Part shown: positions 15,902 through 26,505 of the stretch, piece after piece
Layout of the letters: every line of letters starts with the position of its first letter
Position numbering within the stretch: position 1 is the stretch's first letter
Position numbers and translations under genes: made by a program
Source of the DNA: Gemmobacter lutimaris
GTDB lineage: Bacteria; Pseudomonadota; Alphaproteobacteria; Rhodobacterales; Rhodobacteraceae
Length of the DNA stretch: 64,000 nt
Assembly (NCBI RefSeq): GCF_003570715.1
Contig: NZ_QXXQ01000019.1
Location: 1-64,000, forward strand
Direction: 5' to 3'
Notes under the pieces: model-generated
What the model saw: the letters and a program-made list of their open reading frames with translations, nothing else
What the model was told of the DNA's origin: nothing
Database searches by the model: none

Positions 15902-18504
15902 GGCTGCGCAGCATCGAGCTGACCAACGTTCGCCGTTTCGCGGGCAAACGCGCGCGGCTGTCCGGCATCGGCGACGGCATCACCGTGCTGTCCGAACCCA
16001 ACGAATTCGGCAAATCCACCTTTTTCGACGCGATCCATGCGGTGTTCTTCGAACGCCACGGCAGCCGGAACGCCGCCATCAAGGCGTTGCAACCCCATGC
16101 CGGGGGCGCGCCCGAGGTAATGGTGGAAGTGGACCTGCCCGAAGGCCGTTTCCGCATCGCCAAACGCTGGATCAGCAAGCCGCAGGCGCAGGTGCATGAC
16201 ACCACCGGCCGCCTGATCGCCCAGGCGGACGAGGCCGAGGCCTGGATCGACCAGCTGATGGGCGGCGGGCTGGCCGGGCCTTCGGGCCTTCTGTGGGTAC
16301 GGCAGGGGCTGATGGGGCTCGAGGCTGACGACAAGAAGGACCGCGAACGCGACCTGACGGCCCGGCGCGACCTTCTGTCCTCGGTCGCGGGCGAGATCGA
16401 CCTGATGACCGGCGGGCGGCGGATGGATGCGGTGATCGACCGCGTGGCCGAGGCTCTGGCGCGGCTCGCCACCGCCACGGGTCGACCGAAGGCCGGAGGC
16501 GAATGGGCGCGGGCTGTGGACGAGGCGGCGGCACTGGCCGCCGAGGAGGCGGCGCTGCGCCCCAAGGCAGAGCGGCTGTCGGGCGATCTCGCCCGGCGGA
16601 CCGAGGTGACCCGCACGCTGAGCCGCCTGACCGACCCCGCCGATGCCGCCACCCGCGCACAGGCGCTGACGGATGCGCAGGCCGCGCATCAGGCGGCGCT
16701 GGCGCATCAGGCGCAGGTTACGCAGGCCGAAACCACCTTGCGCCTTGCCCGGCTTGATGCCGACCGCCTGCGGCAGGACATCGCGGCGGCCGAGACGCTG
16801 GCCGCCCGAGTGACCGCGGCTCTGGCGGCTCTGGCCAAGGCCGATGAGGCTGCCACCACCGCCCGCGCCCGTGCCGATGACCTTGGCCAGCGCGACCGCG
16901 CGGCGACCGAGGCCGCCGAGGCGCTTGCGCACCAGACCCGCGACCTGCGGACAAGGGTGCAAGCGGCAACCCGGGCCGAGGCCGCGCAGGCCGCAAAGGC
17001 TCAGGCCGAGGACCTGCAACGCCGCCTTGACCGTGCGACCGGGTTGCAGGCGAGCCTCGACCAGACCCGCGCGCAGCGGGCGCGGATTGCCGTGACCGCC
17101 AAGGTCCTCGATGCCGCCGACAAGGCGCAATCCGCGCTCGACCTTGCCCGCGCGCGGGCCGAGGCGCAGGCGGTGACCATCGAGGCCCGTCCTGATGGTG
17201 CCCCCGCCATGCTGAACGGCGCGGCCTTGCCCGATGGCCCGGTGCCGATCCTGACTGCCGCCGACCTGACGCTGCCGGGCTTTGGCACGCTGCGGATCGA
17301 CCCCGGCGCCGGGCGCAGCGGCGAGGGGATTGCCCAGGCCGAACAGGCGCTGGCCCGCCTGCTGGCCGAGGCGCAGGCGGAAAGTCTGCCCGCCGCCCGC
17401 CACCAATGGGCCGAGGCGCAGCGGCTGGAGGTCGAGGCGAAACAGGCCGCCGCCCTTCTGGCCGAGGTCGCACCCGAGGGGCTGGATGCGCTGCGCAGCG
17501 CGCTGGCACGCGCCATGGCTGCCGCCGCCGACGCCCCCGACACGGCCGAGGACGTGGCCGCCCTGACCGCGGCGCTCGCAGAGGCCGACACCGCCGAACA
17601 GGCCGCCCGTGCCGCCGCCAAGGCCGCTCACGATCTGGCGGTCGAGGCCGGGAACACCCGCGCCGGGGCCGAGGCGAACCGCACCACTGCCGCCCGCCAA
17701 CTGGCGGATGCGCAGGCCGAGGCCGGGGACGAGGCAACCCTTGCCGCGCGCATCGCCGCGCTGAAGGTGCGCGAACCGGCGCTGGCCGATGCCGTCACCA
17801 CCACCGCCCGCGCGCTGGAAACCCTGCGCGCCGCCGCCCCCGACCTGGCCACCGCCGAGGCCCGGCTGACCCGCGCGCGCGGCGCCGTCGATCAGGCCCG
17901 CGCCGCCGAACAGAAGGCGCGCGAGGATCTGGCCAGCCTGAACGCCACGATCCTTGCGCTGGCCGAAGAAGGCATCGAGGAACGCCTTGCCACAATCGCC
18001 GGTGACCGCGCCGAGGCCGAGGCCCGCGCCGCCCGGTATGAGGCCGAGGTCCGCGCCCTGACCCGGCTGAAACGCGCGCTGGACGAGGCGCGGACCAAGG
18101 CGCGCGACGCCTATTTCGGCCCCGTGCTGCGCGAGTTGCAGCCGCTGCTGGCGATCCTGCACCCCGGCGCGCAGCTGACCATCGACGATGCCAGCCTGCT
18201 CCCCGCCACCCTGACCCGCAACGGCCAGCCCGAGGCGCTGGACATCCTGTCGGGTGGCACCCGCGAACAGGTGGCGATCCTGACCCGCCTTGCCTTCGCC
18301 CGCCTCTTCGCCACCGCAGGCCGTCCGGTTCCGGTGATCCTTGACGATGCCCTCGTCCATTCCGACGACGACCGGATCGAGGCGATGTTCGACGCCCTGC
18401 ACCGCACCGCGCGGGATCAGCAGATCCTTGTCCTGACCTGCCGCCAAAGAGCCTTTGCGGCACTTGGTGGAGAACGTGCCGTGGTCGCGCTGGAGGGCAT
18501 ATGA
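15898..18504 (+). CDS. SbcC/YhaN-like AAA ATPase (Rad50-type)
   Basis: An 868-residue SMC/Rad50-like ATPase. Walker A is EPNEFGKST (~34), then a ~500-residue Ala-rich coiled coil starting near residue 200, broken around 420-470 (probable hinge area, without an obvious zinc-hook CxxC), the ABC signature LSGGTREQ (~784) and Walker B VPVILDDALVHSDDDR (~811). The LDD-x4-HSDD form of Walker B is typical of YhaN-type proteins. With the upstream nuclease it should recognise and process DNA ends or unusual structures. It stands ahead of a type I restriction system, 108 bp before hsdM. Confidence 0.85.
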   Translation: MRLRSIELTNVRRFAGKRARLSGIGDGITVLSEPNEFGKSTFFDAIHAVFFERHGSRNAAIKALQPHAGGAPEVMVEVDLPEGRFRIAKRWISKPQAQVHDTTGRLIAQADEAEAWIDQLMGGGLAGPSGLLWVRQGLMGLEADDKKDRERDLTARRDLLSSVAGEIDLMTGGRRMDAVIDRVAEALARLATATGRPKAGGEWARAVDEAAALAAEEAALRPKAERLSGDLARRTEVTRTLSRLTDPADAATRAQALTDAQAAHQAALAHQAQVTQAETTLRLARLDADRLRQDIAAAETLAARVTAALAALAKADEAATTARARADDLGQRDRAATEAAEALAHQTRDLRTRVQAATRAEAAQAAKAQAEDLQRRLDRATGLQASLDQTRAQRARIAVTAKVLDAADKAQSALDLARARAEAQAVTIEARPDGAPAMLNGAALPDGPVPILTAADLTLPGFGTLRIDPGAGRSGEGIAQAEQALARLLAEAQAESLPAARHQWAEAQRLEVEAKQAAALLAEVAPEGLDALRSALARAMAAAADAPDTAEDVAALTAALAEADTAEQAARAAAKAAHDLAVEAGNTRAGAEANRTTAARQLADAQAEAGDEATLAARIAALKVREPALADAVTTTARALETLRAAAPDLATAEARLTRARGAVDQARAAEQKAREDLASLNATILALAEEGIEERLATIAGDRAEAEARAARYEAEVRALTRLKRALDEARTKARDAYFGPVLRELQPLLAILHPGAQLTIDDASLLPATLTRNGQPEALDILSGGTREQVAILTRLAFARLFATAGRPVPVILDDALVHSDDDRIEAMFDALHRTARDQQILVLTCRQRAFAALGGERAVVALEGI

Positions 18505-18612
18505 CGGCAGAAGGGCAGAACATCAGGTTCATCAAAGATTACCAATTGCTTAGCGGTTGTATTAAACAGCCTGATGGCCCACCTTGCAGTGAATGACCGT
18601 GAGAAAAGTTAA

Positions 18613-21078
18613 ATGCCCCTGACGCTTGCCCAACTTGAGCGGCACCTCTTTGCAGCCGCCGATATCCTTCGGGGGAAAATGGATGCCTCGGAGTTCAAGG
18701 AATACATCTTCGGGATGCTGTTTCTGAAGCGCTGTTCCGACGTTTTTGAGCAGGCCCGGCAGGGGGTTATCGAAAAGCGCATCGGGAACGGCATCGCGCC
18801 TGAACAGGCCGCAGAAGATGCCGAGAACAAGGTCTGGTATGGTCGCAGCGGCACGTTCTGGGTTCCCCCGCAATCCCGGTTCACCTTCCTTGTCGATGAA
18901 GCCCATGAGAACATTGGCGATAAGCTGAACAAGGCCCTCGGTGGCATCGAATCCGAGAACATCGCCCTTGAAGGCGTTCTCGACCACATCGATTTCACCC
19001 GCAAGGTCGGCCAGAGCAAGATCAGCGACCAGAAGCTGCGCCAGCTGATTACCCATTTCGGGGAAATCCGCCTTCGGAACGAGGACTTCGAATTCCCGGA
19101 TCTGCTTGGCGCCGCCTACGAATACCTGATCGCCGAATTCGCCGACTCAGCCGGCAAGAAGGGCGGGGAGTTCTACACCCCCCGTTCCGTTGTCCGGATG
19201 ATGGTGCGCCTCCTGAAACCGACCCTTGAACATGACATCTATGACCCCTGCTGCGGGTCGGGTGGCATGCTGATTGCGGCCAAGGACTACATTGACGAAC
19301 ACGGACAAGACGGGCGCAAGGCCAACCTCTTCGGGCAAGAAAATGCCGGCACCGTCTGGTCGATCGCCAAGATGAACATGCTGCTGCACGGGATCAGCAG
19401 CGCCGACCTGCGCAACGAGGATACCCTGGGTGAGCCCCAGCATGTCGAGAACGGCGAACTGCGCCGGTTCGACCGCGTCCTGACCAATCCCCCGTTCTCC
19501 CTGCCCTGGGGGTCAAAGGACAAGGACCGGTCCGGCGAATACACCTGGCAGCCCAAGTTCCCCGAACGCTTCTTCCATGAGGTCCCCCGCGGTGCCAAGA
19601 AGGCCGACCTCATGTTCCTCCAGCACATGCTGCACGTCACGCGCGACGGCGGCATGATCGCCACGGTCATGCCCCACGGCGTGCTGTTCCGCGGGGGCGA
19701 CGAAGGGAAGATCCGTCAGAAGATCATCGAACAGGACCAGATCGAGGCGATTATTGGCCTCGGCCCCCAGCTCTTCTATGGCACCGGCATCCCCGCTTGC
19801 GTCATCGTCCTGCGCCAGCGCGTCCACAACGGTGCGAACCTCGTCTCGGGCAAGCCGAAGGACCGGCAGGGCAAGATCCTCTTCATCAACGCCGACCGCG
19901 AATATTTCGAAGGCCGGGCACAGAACCATCTGATGCCCGAACACATCGAAAAGATCGTCACCACCTTCGAGGAATACCGCGAAATCCCCGGCTTCTCGGC
20001 CATCGTCGAAATCGACACTCTGCGCGACAACGATTTCAACCTGAACATCCGCCGCTACGCCGATAACGCGCCGCCGCCCGAACCGCATGACGTGCGCGCG
20101 CATCTGGTGGGCGGCATCCCGCGGACCGAGGTGACTGCAAAGGCCGACCTGTTCCTCGCCCATGGGCTGAACCCGATGGACCTGCTGGTCTCCCGCGATG
20201 ACCGTTACCTCGACTTCGCCCCGCACCTGACCGCGAAATCCGACCTGAAAACGGCCATAGAGGCCGACGCGGGCCTGCAAGCGCGCGAGGCGGAAATCCG
20301 GGCCGCCTTTAACGCCTGGTGGGCCGCGCATCAGGATGGCATCGTGGCCCTTGCCGGGGCCGATCAAGCGGCCGCGCTCATCAGACTCCGCGATGAACTC
20401 CTCTCCAGCTTTTCGCAAACGCTGGAGGGGCTGGCCATGCTTGACCCCTTCACCGTGCGGGGCATCATCGCGCAGTTCTGGCAGGCCTCGCGGTTCGACT
20501 TCCTCACCCTCATGGCGCGCGACAGCCGGGGTGTTGTCGATGCCTGGCGCACCTCCATCGTCACCGCGCTGGAGGACAAGGGCCACAAGGAAAGCCCGCT
20601 GGACCACAAGCTTGTGAGCTTCCTGATGGGCGACTTCGTGCGCGAGATCGAAGAGTTGACCGCGCGAAAGGCCGAACTCGAAGCCCAGATCAAGGCCGCG
20701 ACCGCCACGCCCGAGGAGGGCGAGGAAGAGGAGGACGACGCGGAACCTGTTGATGAGGCGCAGGTGAAACGGTGGAAAAAGGAACTGGCCGAGGTCAAGA
20801 AGACGCTGAAAGCCAAGCACGCGCAGTTCACCGATGCGATCAACGGGGCCGTGGACGGGCTGACCGAGGCGGATGCGGCGGCGCTGATCCTGAAGATCCT
20901 GCACGATGACATGGAAAAGATCCTGTCCCGCTACATCGCCGCGCAGCGCGGGCAGATCGTGGCGGCGTTCGAAACCTGGTGGGACAAGTATCGCGTGACC
21001 CTGACCGAGATCGAAAGCGCGCGGGCCGAGGCGACGGACAAGCTGGCGGGGTTCCTGAAGGGGTTGGGGTATGTCTGA
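18613..21078 (+). CDS. hsdM: type I restriction-modification methyltransferase subunit
   Basis: An 821-residue N6-adenine DNA methyltransferase. It has the HsdM N-terminal helical domain ([20 protein letters not shown]), the SAM-binding motif DPCCGSGGM (~211) and catalytic NPPF (~292). The C-terminal third is longer than a minimal HsdM, with an acidic linker ([12 protein letters not shown], ~703) and coiled coil, as in HsdM forms that dock to HsdS. It overlaps hsdS by 8 nt. With HsdS it protects host DNA; with HsdR it forms the restriction complex. Confidence 0.95.
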   Translation: MPLTLAQLERHLFAAADILRGKMDASEFKEYIFGMLFLKRCSDVFEQARQGVIEKRIGNGIAPEQAAEDAENKVWYGRSGTFWVPPQSRFTFLVDEAHENIGDKLNKALGGIESENIALEGVLDHIDFTRKVGQSKISDQKLRQLITHFGEIRLRNEDFEFPDLLGAAYEYLIAEFADSAGKKGGEFYTPRSVVRMMVRLLKPTLEHDIYDPCCGSGGMLIAAKDYIDEHGQDGRKANLFGQENAGTVWSIAKMNMLLHGISSADLRNEDTLGEPQHVENGELRRFDRVLTNPPFSLPWGSKDKDRSGEYTWQPKFPERFFHEVPRGAKKADLMFLQHMLHVTRDGGMIATVMPHGVLFRGGDEGKIRQKIIEQDQIEAIIGLGPQLFYGTGIPACVIVLRQRVHNGANLVSGKPKDRQGKILFINADREYFEGRAQNHLMPEHIEKIVTTFEEYREIPGFSAIVEIDTLRDNDFNLNIRRYADNAPPPEPHDVRAHLVGGIPRTEVTAKADLFLAHGLNPMDLLVSRDDRYLDFAPHLTAKSDLKTAIEADAGLQAREAEIRAAFNAWWAAHQDGIVALAGADQAAALIRLRDELLSSFSQTLEGLAMLDPFTVRGIIAQFWQASRFDFLTLMARDSRGVVDAWRTSIVTALEDKGHKESPLDHKLVSFLMGDFVREIEELTARKAELEAQIKAATATPEEGEEEEDDAEPVDEAQVKRWKKELAEVKKTLKAKHAQFTDAINGAVDGLTEADAAALILKILHDDMEKILSRYIAAQRGQIVAAFETWWDKYRVTLTEIESARAEATDKLAGFLKGLGYV

Positions 21079-22318
21079 CCTGCATCAACTTGGTCCCCTT
21101 ATTTCCATACAGAAGGGAAAACCGCCGAAGTCATTCGAGGCGAACACTGCAAACACTCAAGCATATCTCAGCCCCGAGTATCTGCGGGGTATAGCCCCTC
21201 CTACCTTTGCTGAGCGTTTCCCAAACTCATTGATGGCCACCTGCGGCGACGTGGTCTTGCTGTGGGACGGGTCGAATGCAGGCGAAGCGTTTCGCGCAAA
21301 GCCTGGCATCGTGGCCTCGACCATGGCCGTCATCCGACCAGATCATAGCTTTGATCTGGGGTATTTTTTTCATGCACTTAAGTGGGTCGAGCCCCATCTG
21401 AAAAGTCAGACGAATGGCACGGGTATCCCGCATGTCGATCGGCATGTCTTGGAACAAGTGGCGGTCTATCTTCCTGCCAAGCTGGATCAAGCCAAGATCG
21501 CCGAAGTCCTCGACACGTTGGACGTGGCGATCCAGGGGACCGAGGCGGTGGTGGCGAAGTTGCGGGCGATGAAGCAGGGACTGCTGCATGACCTGCTGAC
21601 CCGCGGCATCGACGCGAACGGCGACCTCCGCCCCCCACAACCCGAGGCCCCCCACCTCTACCACCAAACCCCGCTCGGCTGGCTACCGAAGGAGTGGGAG
21701 GTTCGTGAGGTGCAGGATTTGCTTGCGCCGGTCGATCCCGCGATGCGCTCCGGCCCGTTCGGAAGCGCGCTGCTGAAAGAGGAACTGGTGAGTCAGGGCA
21801 TCCCCTTTCTCGGAATCGACAATGTTCATGTCGAAAGATTTGACAGGGATTACAAACGCTTTGTGACCTCTAGCAAGTTCCAGCAACTGCGGAGATACGC
21901 CGTTCGCCCCAATGATCTGATGATCACCATCATGGGCACTGTCGGGCGATGCTGTCTTGTTCCTCATGATGTTGGGGACGCGTTATCCTCGAAGCACACA
22001 TGGACCATCAGTCTCGATCAGGCGAAATACTCGCCCTATTTGGCAATGTTACAGGTGAACTATTGCGATTGGGTCTTGCGGCACTTCTCGAAGGATCAGC
22101 AGGGCGGCACCATGTCCGCAATCCGAAGCGAAACGATCCGCTCGACGTTGCTGCCTGTGCCGCATCCTGCGGAGCAAGCCAGTATCGAAGCAATCCTGAT
22201 GAAGCTTGCCAGCCGCTCCAGAGATGAATTGGCCCTGCTCGACAAACTCCGCCTCCAGAAATCCGGCCTGATGGACGACCTGCTCACCGGCCGGGTTCCC
22301 GTCACGCCCTTGTTGTAA
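21071..22318 (+). CDS. hsdS: type I restriction specificity subunit
   Basis: A 415-residue HsdS with two target-recognition domains, each followed by a conserved helix: [21 protein letters not shown] (~152) and the terminal [20 protein letters not shown] region. Each half ends in a [20 protein letters not shown] repeat, the usual circular pseudo-symmetry. It sets the bipartite sequence recognised by HsdM and HsdR. The target cannot be read from sequence alone. Its first ~140 residues (first recognition domain) are more AT-rich than hsdM and hsdR, as expected for exchanged recognition domains. Confidence 0.95.
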   Translation: MSDLHQLGPLISIQKGKPPKSFEANTANTQAYLSPEYLRGIAPPTFAERFPNSLMATCGDVVLLWDGSNAGEAFRAKPGIVASTMAVIRPDHSFDLGYFFHALKWVEPHLKSQTNGTGIPHVDRHVLEQVAVYLPAKLDQAKIAEVLDTLDVAIQGTEAVVAKLRAMKQGLLHDLLTRGIDANGDLRPPQPEAPHLYHQTPLGWLPKEWEVREVQDLLAPVDPAMRSGPFGSALLKEELVSQGIPFLGIDNVHVERFDRDYKRFVTSSKFQQLRRYAVRPNDLMITIMGTVGRCCLVPHDVGDALSSKHTWTISLDQAKYSPYLAMLQVNYCDWVLRHFSKDQQGGTMSAIRSETIRSTLLPVPHPAEQASIEAILMKLASRSRDELALLDKLRLQKSGLMDDLLTGRVPVTPLL

Positions 22319-22333
22319 CCAAAGGGTTCGGTC

Positions 22334-25300
22334 ATGGGTCACGAGTATGACGATGTGGAACTGCCCTTCCTGAACCAGTGCCGCGCCATGGGCTGGCAGG
22401 TGCAACAGGGGTCAAAGGACGACCCCAGCCTGACCGGGCGCGTCACCTTCCGCGAGACCATCGCCGAGGCCACGCTGCGCGAGCGCCTGCGCGCCATCAA
22501 CCCCGGCCCCGATGGCCAGCCCTGGCTGGACGATGCCCGCCTGTCCGAAGCCGTCAGCGCCCTGACTCGCCATGGCCAGCGCGGGCTGACGGAGGCGAAC
22601 CAGGCGGTGACGGAACTGCTGCTGCGCGGCCTGACGGTCGAGGGCCTGCCCGGCTGGGACGGCGGGCGCGGCCAGACCATCCGCTATATCGACTGGGATG
22701 ATGTGGGGGCCAACACCTTTACCATCGCCAACCAGTTCCGCGTCGATTGCCCGCCCGGCCATGACGTGGGCAAGGGCTTCATCATCCCCGACCTTTTGCT
22801 GCTGGTGAACGGCATCCCGGTGGTGGTGGTCGAGGCGAAAAGCCCCGCCATCCCCGAGCCGCTGGCCGAGGCAGTGAACCAGCTTCGCCGCTATCATAAC
22901 GCCCGCAAGGCCGCGCTGGAGGTGGAGGAGAACGAGGGTGCGCCCGCGCTGTTCGCCTCTGTCCAGTTGCTGATCGCCACAAGCTTCGATCAGGCCCGCG
23001 TCGGCTGCATCGGCGCGGGGCTGGAACATTACGGAAGCTGGAAAACCGTGGTCGGGCCGGATGGCACCGGGTCCGAGGACGAGGTGGCGGCGGGTTTGGG
23101 GAAAAAGGGCCTGTCGGAACAGGAACGCCTGATCGCCGGGATGCTGCGGCCCGCGCATCTGCTGGATATCCTGCGGCATTACCTGCTGTTCATGAATGTG
23201 GGCGGCCAGACCATCAAGACCGTCTGCCGTTATCAGCAATACCGCGCGGTGAACCGCGCGCTGGAACGGCTGCGCACCGGCAAGACCCGCGCGCAGGATG
23301 GCGAATATGACCGGCGCGGCGGGATCGTCTGGCATACGCAGGGGTCGGGCAAAAGCCTGACGATGGTGTTCATGATCCGCAAGATGCGGACCGATGTGGC
23401 CTTGCGGAAGTTCAAGATGATCATGGTCACCGACCGTCGTGACCTGCAACGCCAGCTGTCGGAAACGGCGACCCTTTCGGGCGATGTGGTGGAGCTGGCG
23501 ACGAATGCCGGGGCGCTGAAACGGCTGGCGCGGCGCAAGGGGCCGGGGCTGGTCTTCGCCACTATCCAGAAATACCGGACCGAGGAGGATATCCCCGAGG
23601 TGACCAAGGGCCCGGCCTTCGAGGTGCTGAACGAGGATGAGACGATTCTTGTCGTGGTGGACGAGGCGCACCGCACTCAGGCCGGAGACCTGCACGCCAA
23701 CCTGATGGCGGCCCTGCCGAATTGCGCCCGCATCGGCTTCACCGGCACGCCGATCATTATGGGCGAAAAGAAACGCACGGCGCAGATCTTTGGCGATTTC
23801 ATCGACCGCTATACGATCAAGGAGGCCGAGGCCGACGGGGCCACGGTGCCGGTCCTGTATGAAGGGCGGACGGCCGAGGGCGCGGTGAAGGACGGCGCCA
23901 CCCTCGACGGGCTGTTCGAGGACATGTTCCGCGACCGGACCGAGGACGAGCTTGAGGCGATCCGCAAGAAATACGCGACGAAGGGCAACATCCTCGAGGC
24001 CCCGGCGCTGATCGCGGAAAAGGCCCGCGACATGCTGCGGCACTATGTGACGAACCTGCTGCCCAACGGCTACAAGGCGCAGGTCGTGGCCTACAGCCGC
24101 CTTGCGGTGATCCGGTATCATGCTGCGTTTCTTGAGGCGCGGGATGAGTTGTTGGCGCAGGCGGCCGCGCTGTCGGATCACGACAAGGCAATGGACGACG
24201 AGTTCCTGTGCAGCAAGCCGCCTGTGACGCAGGCCCTCGTCCAGGCTTGGCGGTATCGCGACACGCTGGCGCGGATCGAGTTTGCGCCCGTGATGTCGGG
24301 CGGCAACAACGATGACCCGACCTGGCGGCAATGGACGGAAGGCCATGCCCAGGAAGCCCGGATCAAGCGGTTCAAGAAACCCCTGTTCCACAAGGACCCG
24401 GCCAAGACCGATCCGCTGGCGTTCCTGATCGTCAAATCCATGCTTTTGACTGGGTTCGACGCCCCCATTGAGGGGGTGATGTATCTGGACCGGTCGATCC
24501 GCGAAGCCGAACTCTTGCAGGCCATCGCCCGGGTCAACCGGACAGGTTTCGGCAAGTCCTGCGGGATCGTCGTGGACTATTTCGGCGTGGCACATCACCT
24601 GAAGGCCGCCTTGGCCGCATATGCGGACGAGGATATCGAGGGCGCTCTGGTCGGGCTCAATGACCAGATCCCGGTGCTGCGGGATCGCCACATCCGGGTC
24701 ATCGACATTTTCCGCAGGGCCGGCCTTGAGGACCTTTCTGATGATGAGGGCTGCCTGAATGTCCTTGCCACCGAGAAGGCCCGGGCCGAGTTCACAGTCA
24801 AGCTCAAGGACTTCCTGACCTCGCTCGAAATCATCCTGCCACGTCCCGAAGGCCTTCCTTTCGTCAAGGATGCGAAGCGCTTGGCCTATATCCATGCCCG
24901 TGCACGCAACCGATATCGCGATGTCATGTCGCTTGGGTCCGATGTCGGAGCAAAGGTCCGCAAGCTGATCGATGACCATGTGATTTCCTTGGGGATCGAC
25001 CCAAAGATCCCGCCTGTTCAGCTGACCGATGCGAACTTTGACAACCATGTTGGGCAGACGACCGGCAATCGTGCCAAAGCCTCGGAGATGGAGCATGCGA
25101 TCCGGTCGCACATCCGTAAGAACCTTGAGGCGGACCCTGTTCGTTTCAAGAAGATGTCGGAGCGCCTGAAGCAGATCCTGGAGGGGCTCGGGCAGCAGTG
25201 GGACCAGATCATCGAACAACTCCAGGCACTTATAGATGAGCTTCGCTCCGAAGGCGCATCCGCTGACGGAACGGCGCCTAACATCCCCGAGGTTTACCTA

Positions 25301-25600
25301 CCCTTCTTGCGGACCGTGCTGGAGGCTTGCGCCGCGGGGCCGGAAACGGACTCAGCCCAGTTGCAGGCCATCCACCAAATGACCGTCGAGATTGTTGACC
25401 GGATCATTGAAGAGGTGGGCTCCAACCGTTCGATCTGGAGCAGCTTCAAGCTTGCGGACCAAGAAAACCTGCGTTCGGAGGTATTCGAGATCATTTTTGA
25501 CCGGCGGCTGAGCGGGTTCACGGTGGCCGATGCTGAAAGCCTAGCTGATGAGTTGATCCAGCAAGCCAAGGCAAACGATGAAAGGCTCAGGACAGCGTGA
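22334..25600 (+). CDS. hsdR: type I restriction endonuclease subunit
   Basis: A 1088-residue motor/nuclease subunit. The N-terminal HSDR_N nuclease has PDLLLLVNGIPVVVVEAK (D...ExK core, ~152-170). The helicase motor shows HTQGSGKSLTM (Walker A, ~334), VVDEAHRTQ (DEAH, ~441), GFTGTP (~469) and IARVNRTGFGK (motif VI, ~730). The C-terminal ~300 residues are the helical HsdM-docking part. It cleaves unmethylated DNA after ATP-driven translocation. It overlaps the metallopeptidase gene by 4 nt, a linkage seen in many type I loci. Confidence 0.95.
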   Translation: MGHEYDDVELPFLNQCRAMGWQVQQGSKDDPSLTGRVTFRETIAEATLRERLRAINPGPDGQPWLDDARLSEAVSALTRHGQRGLTEANQAVTELLLRGLTVEGLPGWDGGRGQTIRYIDWDDVGANTFTIANQFRVDCPPGHDVGKGFIIPDLLLLVNGIPVVVVEAKSPAIPEPLAEAVNQLRRYHNARKAALEVEENEGAPALFASVQLLIATSFDQARVGCIGAGLEHYGSWKTVVGPDGTGSEDEVAAGLGKKGLSEQERLIAGMLRPAHLLDILRHYLLFMNVGGQTIKTVCRYQQYRAVNRALERLRTGKTRAQDGEYDRRGGIVWHTQGSGKSLTMVFMIRKMRTDVALRKFKMIMVTDRRDLQRQLSETATLSGDVVELATNAGALKRLARRKGPGLVFATIQKYRTEEDIPEVTKGPAFEVLNEDETILVVVDEAHRTQAGDLHANLMAALPNCARIGFTGTPIIMGEKKRTAQIFGDFIDRYTIKEAEADGATVPVLYEGRTAEGAVKDGATLDGLFEDMFRDRTEDELEAIRKKYATKGNILEAPALIAEKARDMLRHYVTNLLPNGYKAQVVAYSRLAVIRYHAAFLEARDELLAQAAALSDHDKAMDDEFLCSKPPVTQALVQAWRYRDTLARIEFAPVMSGGNNDDPTWRQWTEGHAQEARIKRFKKPLFHKDPAKTDPLAFLIVKSMLLTGFDAPIEGVMYLDRSIREAELLQAIARVNRTGFGKSCGIVVDYFGVAHHLKAALAAYADEDIEGALVGLNDQIPVLRDRHIRVIDIFRRAGLEDLSDDEGCLNVLATEKARAEFTVKLKDFLTSLEIILPRPEGLPFVKDAKRLAYIHARARNRYRDVMSLGSDVGAKVRKLIDDHVISLGIDPKIPPVQLTDANFDNHVGQTTGNRAKASEMEHAIRSHIRKNLEADPVRFKKMSERLKQILEGLGQQWDQIIEQLQALIDELRSEGASADGTAPNIPEVYLPFLRTVLEACAAGPETDSAQLQAIHQMTVEIVDRIIEEVGSNRSIWSSFKLADQENLRSEVFEIIFDRRLSGFTVADAESLADELIQQAKANDERLRTA

Positions 25601-26352
25601 TGCGTCGCCTTCCGCTTTCACCGATCAGAACTGGTGGCAAGCCAACCCGAACCAGTGATCACAGGCTGGAGGTTGATGGCCTGTCTTTCGAGGTTCACAG
25701 GAGTAATCGGCGCAAGACCTTGCAGATCACGGTCGAACGGACGGGAGCGCTTTTTATCGTTGCGCCATCTCAGGCCGCAGACCAGCAGCTGGTGGAGTTC
25801 GTTGAGGAAAAGCTGCTCTGGATCCACACCAAGATCGAAGAGAAGGCAAGGCTCCAACAGAGGGCGCCGATCAAGGAATTCGTTGATGGCGAGGGTTTCC
25901 TGTATCTGGGCAAGAGCTACCGGCTCAGGCTTATGGAAAACCAACTCGTGGATCTGTCGCTTCGCAACGGACGTTTCTGCCTTCGCAAGGCGTCTGCGCA
26001 TCGGGGCCGGGAAATCTTGGTAAGCTGGTATACCCGCCGCGCGCAGGATTGGTTCGAACGACAAGTAACTGAGCAGGCGAACCGGATGGGCGTGACCGTC
26101 AGGGAAGTCAAAGTTCAGGATCTTGGCTATCGCTGGGGATCATTCGGTAGTGGTGGTCGGGTGTCTTTTCACTGGAAGGCTATTCTGCTGCCGCCTCGGA
26201 TCGCTCAATACGTGGTCATTCATGAACTCGCCCACGGCCTGCATCCAGACCATTCATCCGCCTTCTGGATCAAGGTCGAGCAGCATCTCCCCGACTGGCG
26301 CGGCCGGAAGTCGTGGCTAGCCGAGAATGGGATCCAAGTTGAAGGAATCTGA
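25597..26352 (+). CDS. DUF45/YgjP-like metallopeptidase with type I system
   Basis: A 251-residue protein of the YgjP/SprT-like (DUF45, M48-related) group. The zinc motif is VIHELAHGLHPDHSSAFW (~206), with HExxH and the downstream third ligand region; a GYRWGSFGSGGRVSFHW strand precedes it, as in the family. Such peptidases are frequently the last gene of type I restriction operons, and here the start lies inside the hsdR stop (ATGA overlap). A role in turning over the restriction complex is a common suggestion but not demonstrated here. Confidence 0.88.
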   Translation: MMRRLPLSPIRTGGKPTRTSDHRLEVDGLSFEVHRSNRRKTLQITVERTGALFIVAPSQAADQQLVEFVEEKLLWIHTKIEEKARLQQRAPIKEFVDGEGFLYLGKSYRLRLMENQLVDLSLRNGRFCLRKASAHRGREILVSWYTRRAQDWFERQVTEQANRMGVTVREVKVQDLGYRWGSFGSGGRVSFHWKAILLPPRIAQYVVIHELAHGLHPDHSSAFWIKVEQHLPDWRGRKSWLAENGIQVEGI

Positions 26353-26505
26353 CCTGATGCTTGGAACGCATGCGGCAGAAACGAAATAGAAGCACTATAC
26401 TTAACCGAAGGGTGATCTGAGACCCGCCCGAATGGCCTCCTGTTTTTCATTGACGGTGGCGAAGGTCAGGGTGTCAGGCACCAAACTCATCCTCTCGAAA
26501 TTGGG

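Noticed and set aside
15871-18447. An 858-codon minus-strand frame
   Set aside because: Antisense shadow of the YhaN-like ATPase, whose Walker A, signature and Walker B motifs are unambiguous.
15898-18504. Housekeeping SbcC
   Set aside because: The LDD-x4-HSDD Walker B, lack of an obvious zinc-hook CxxC, and the WYL/unknown-protein context fit a YhaN-like accessory pair better.
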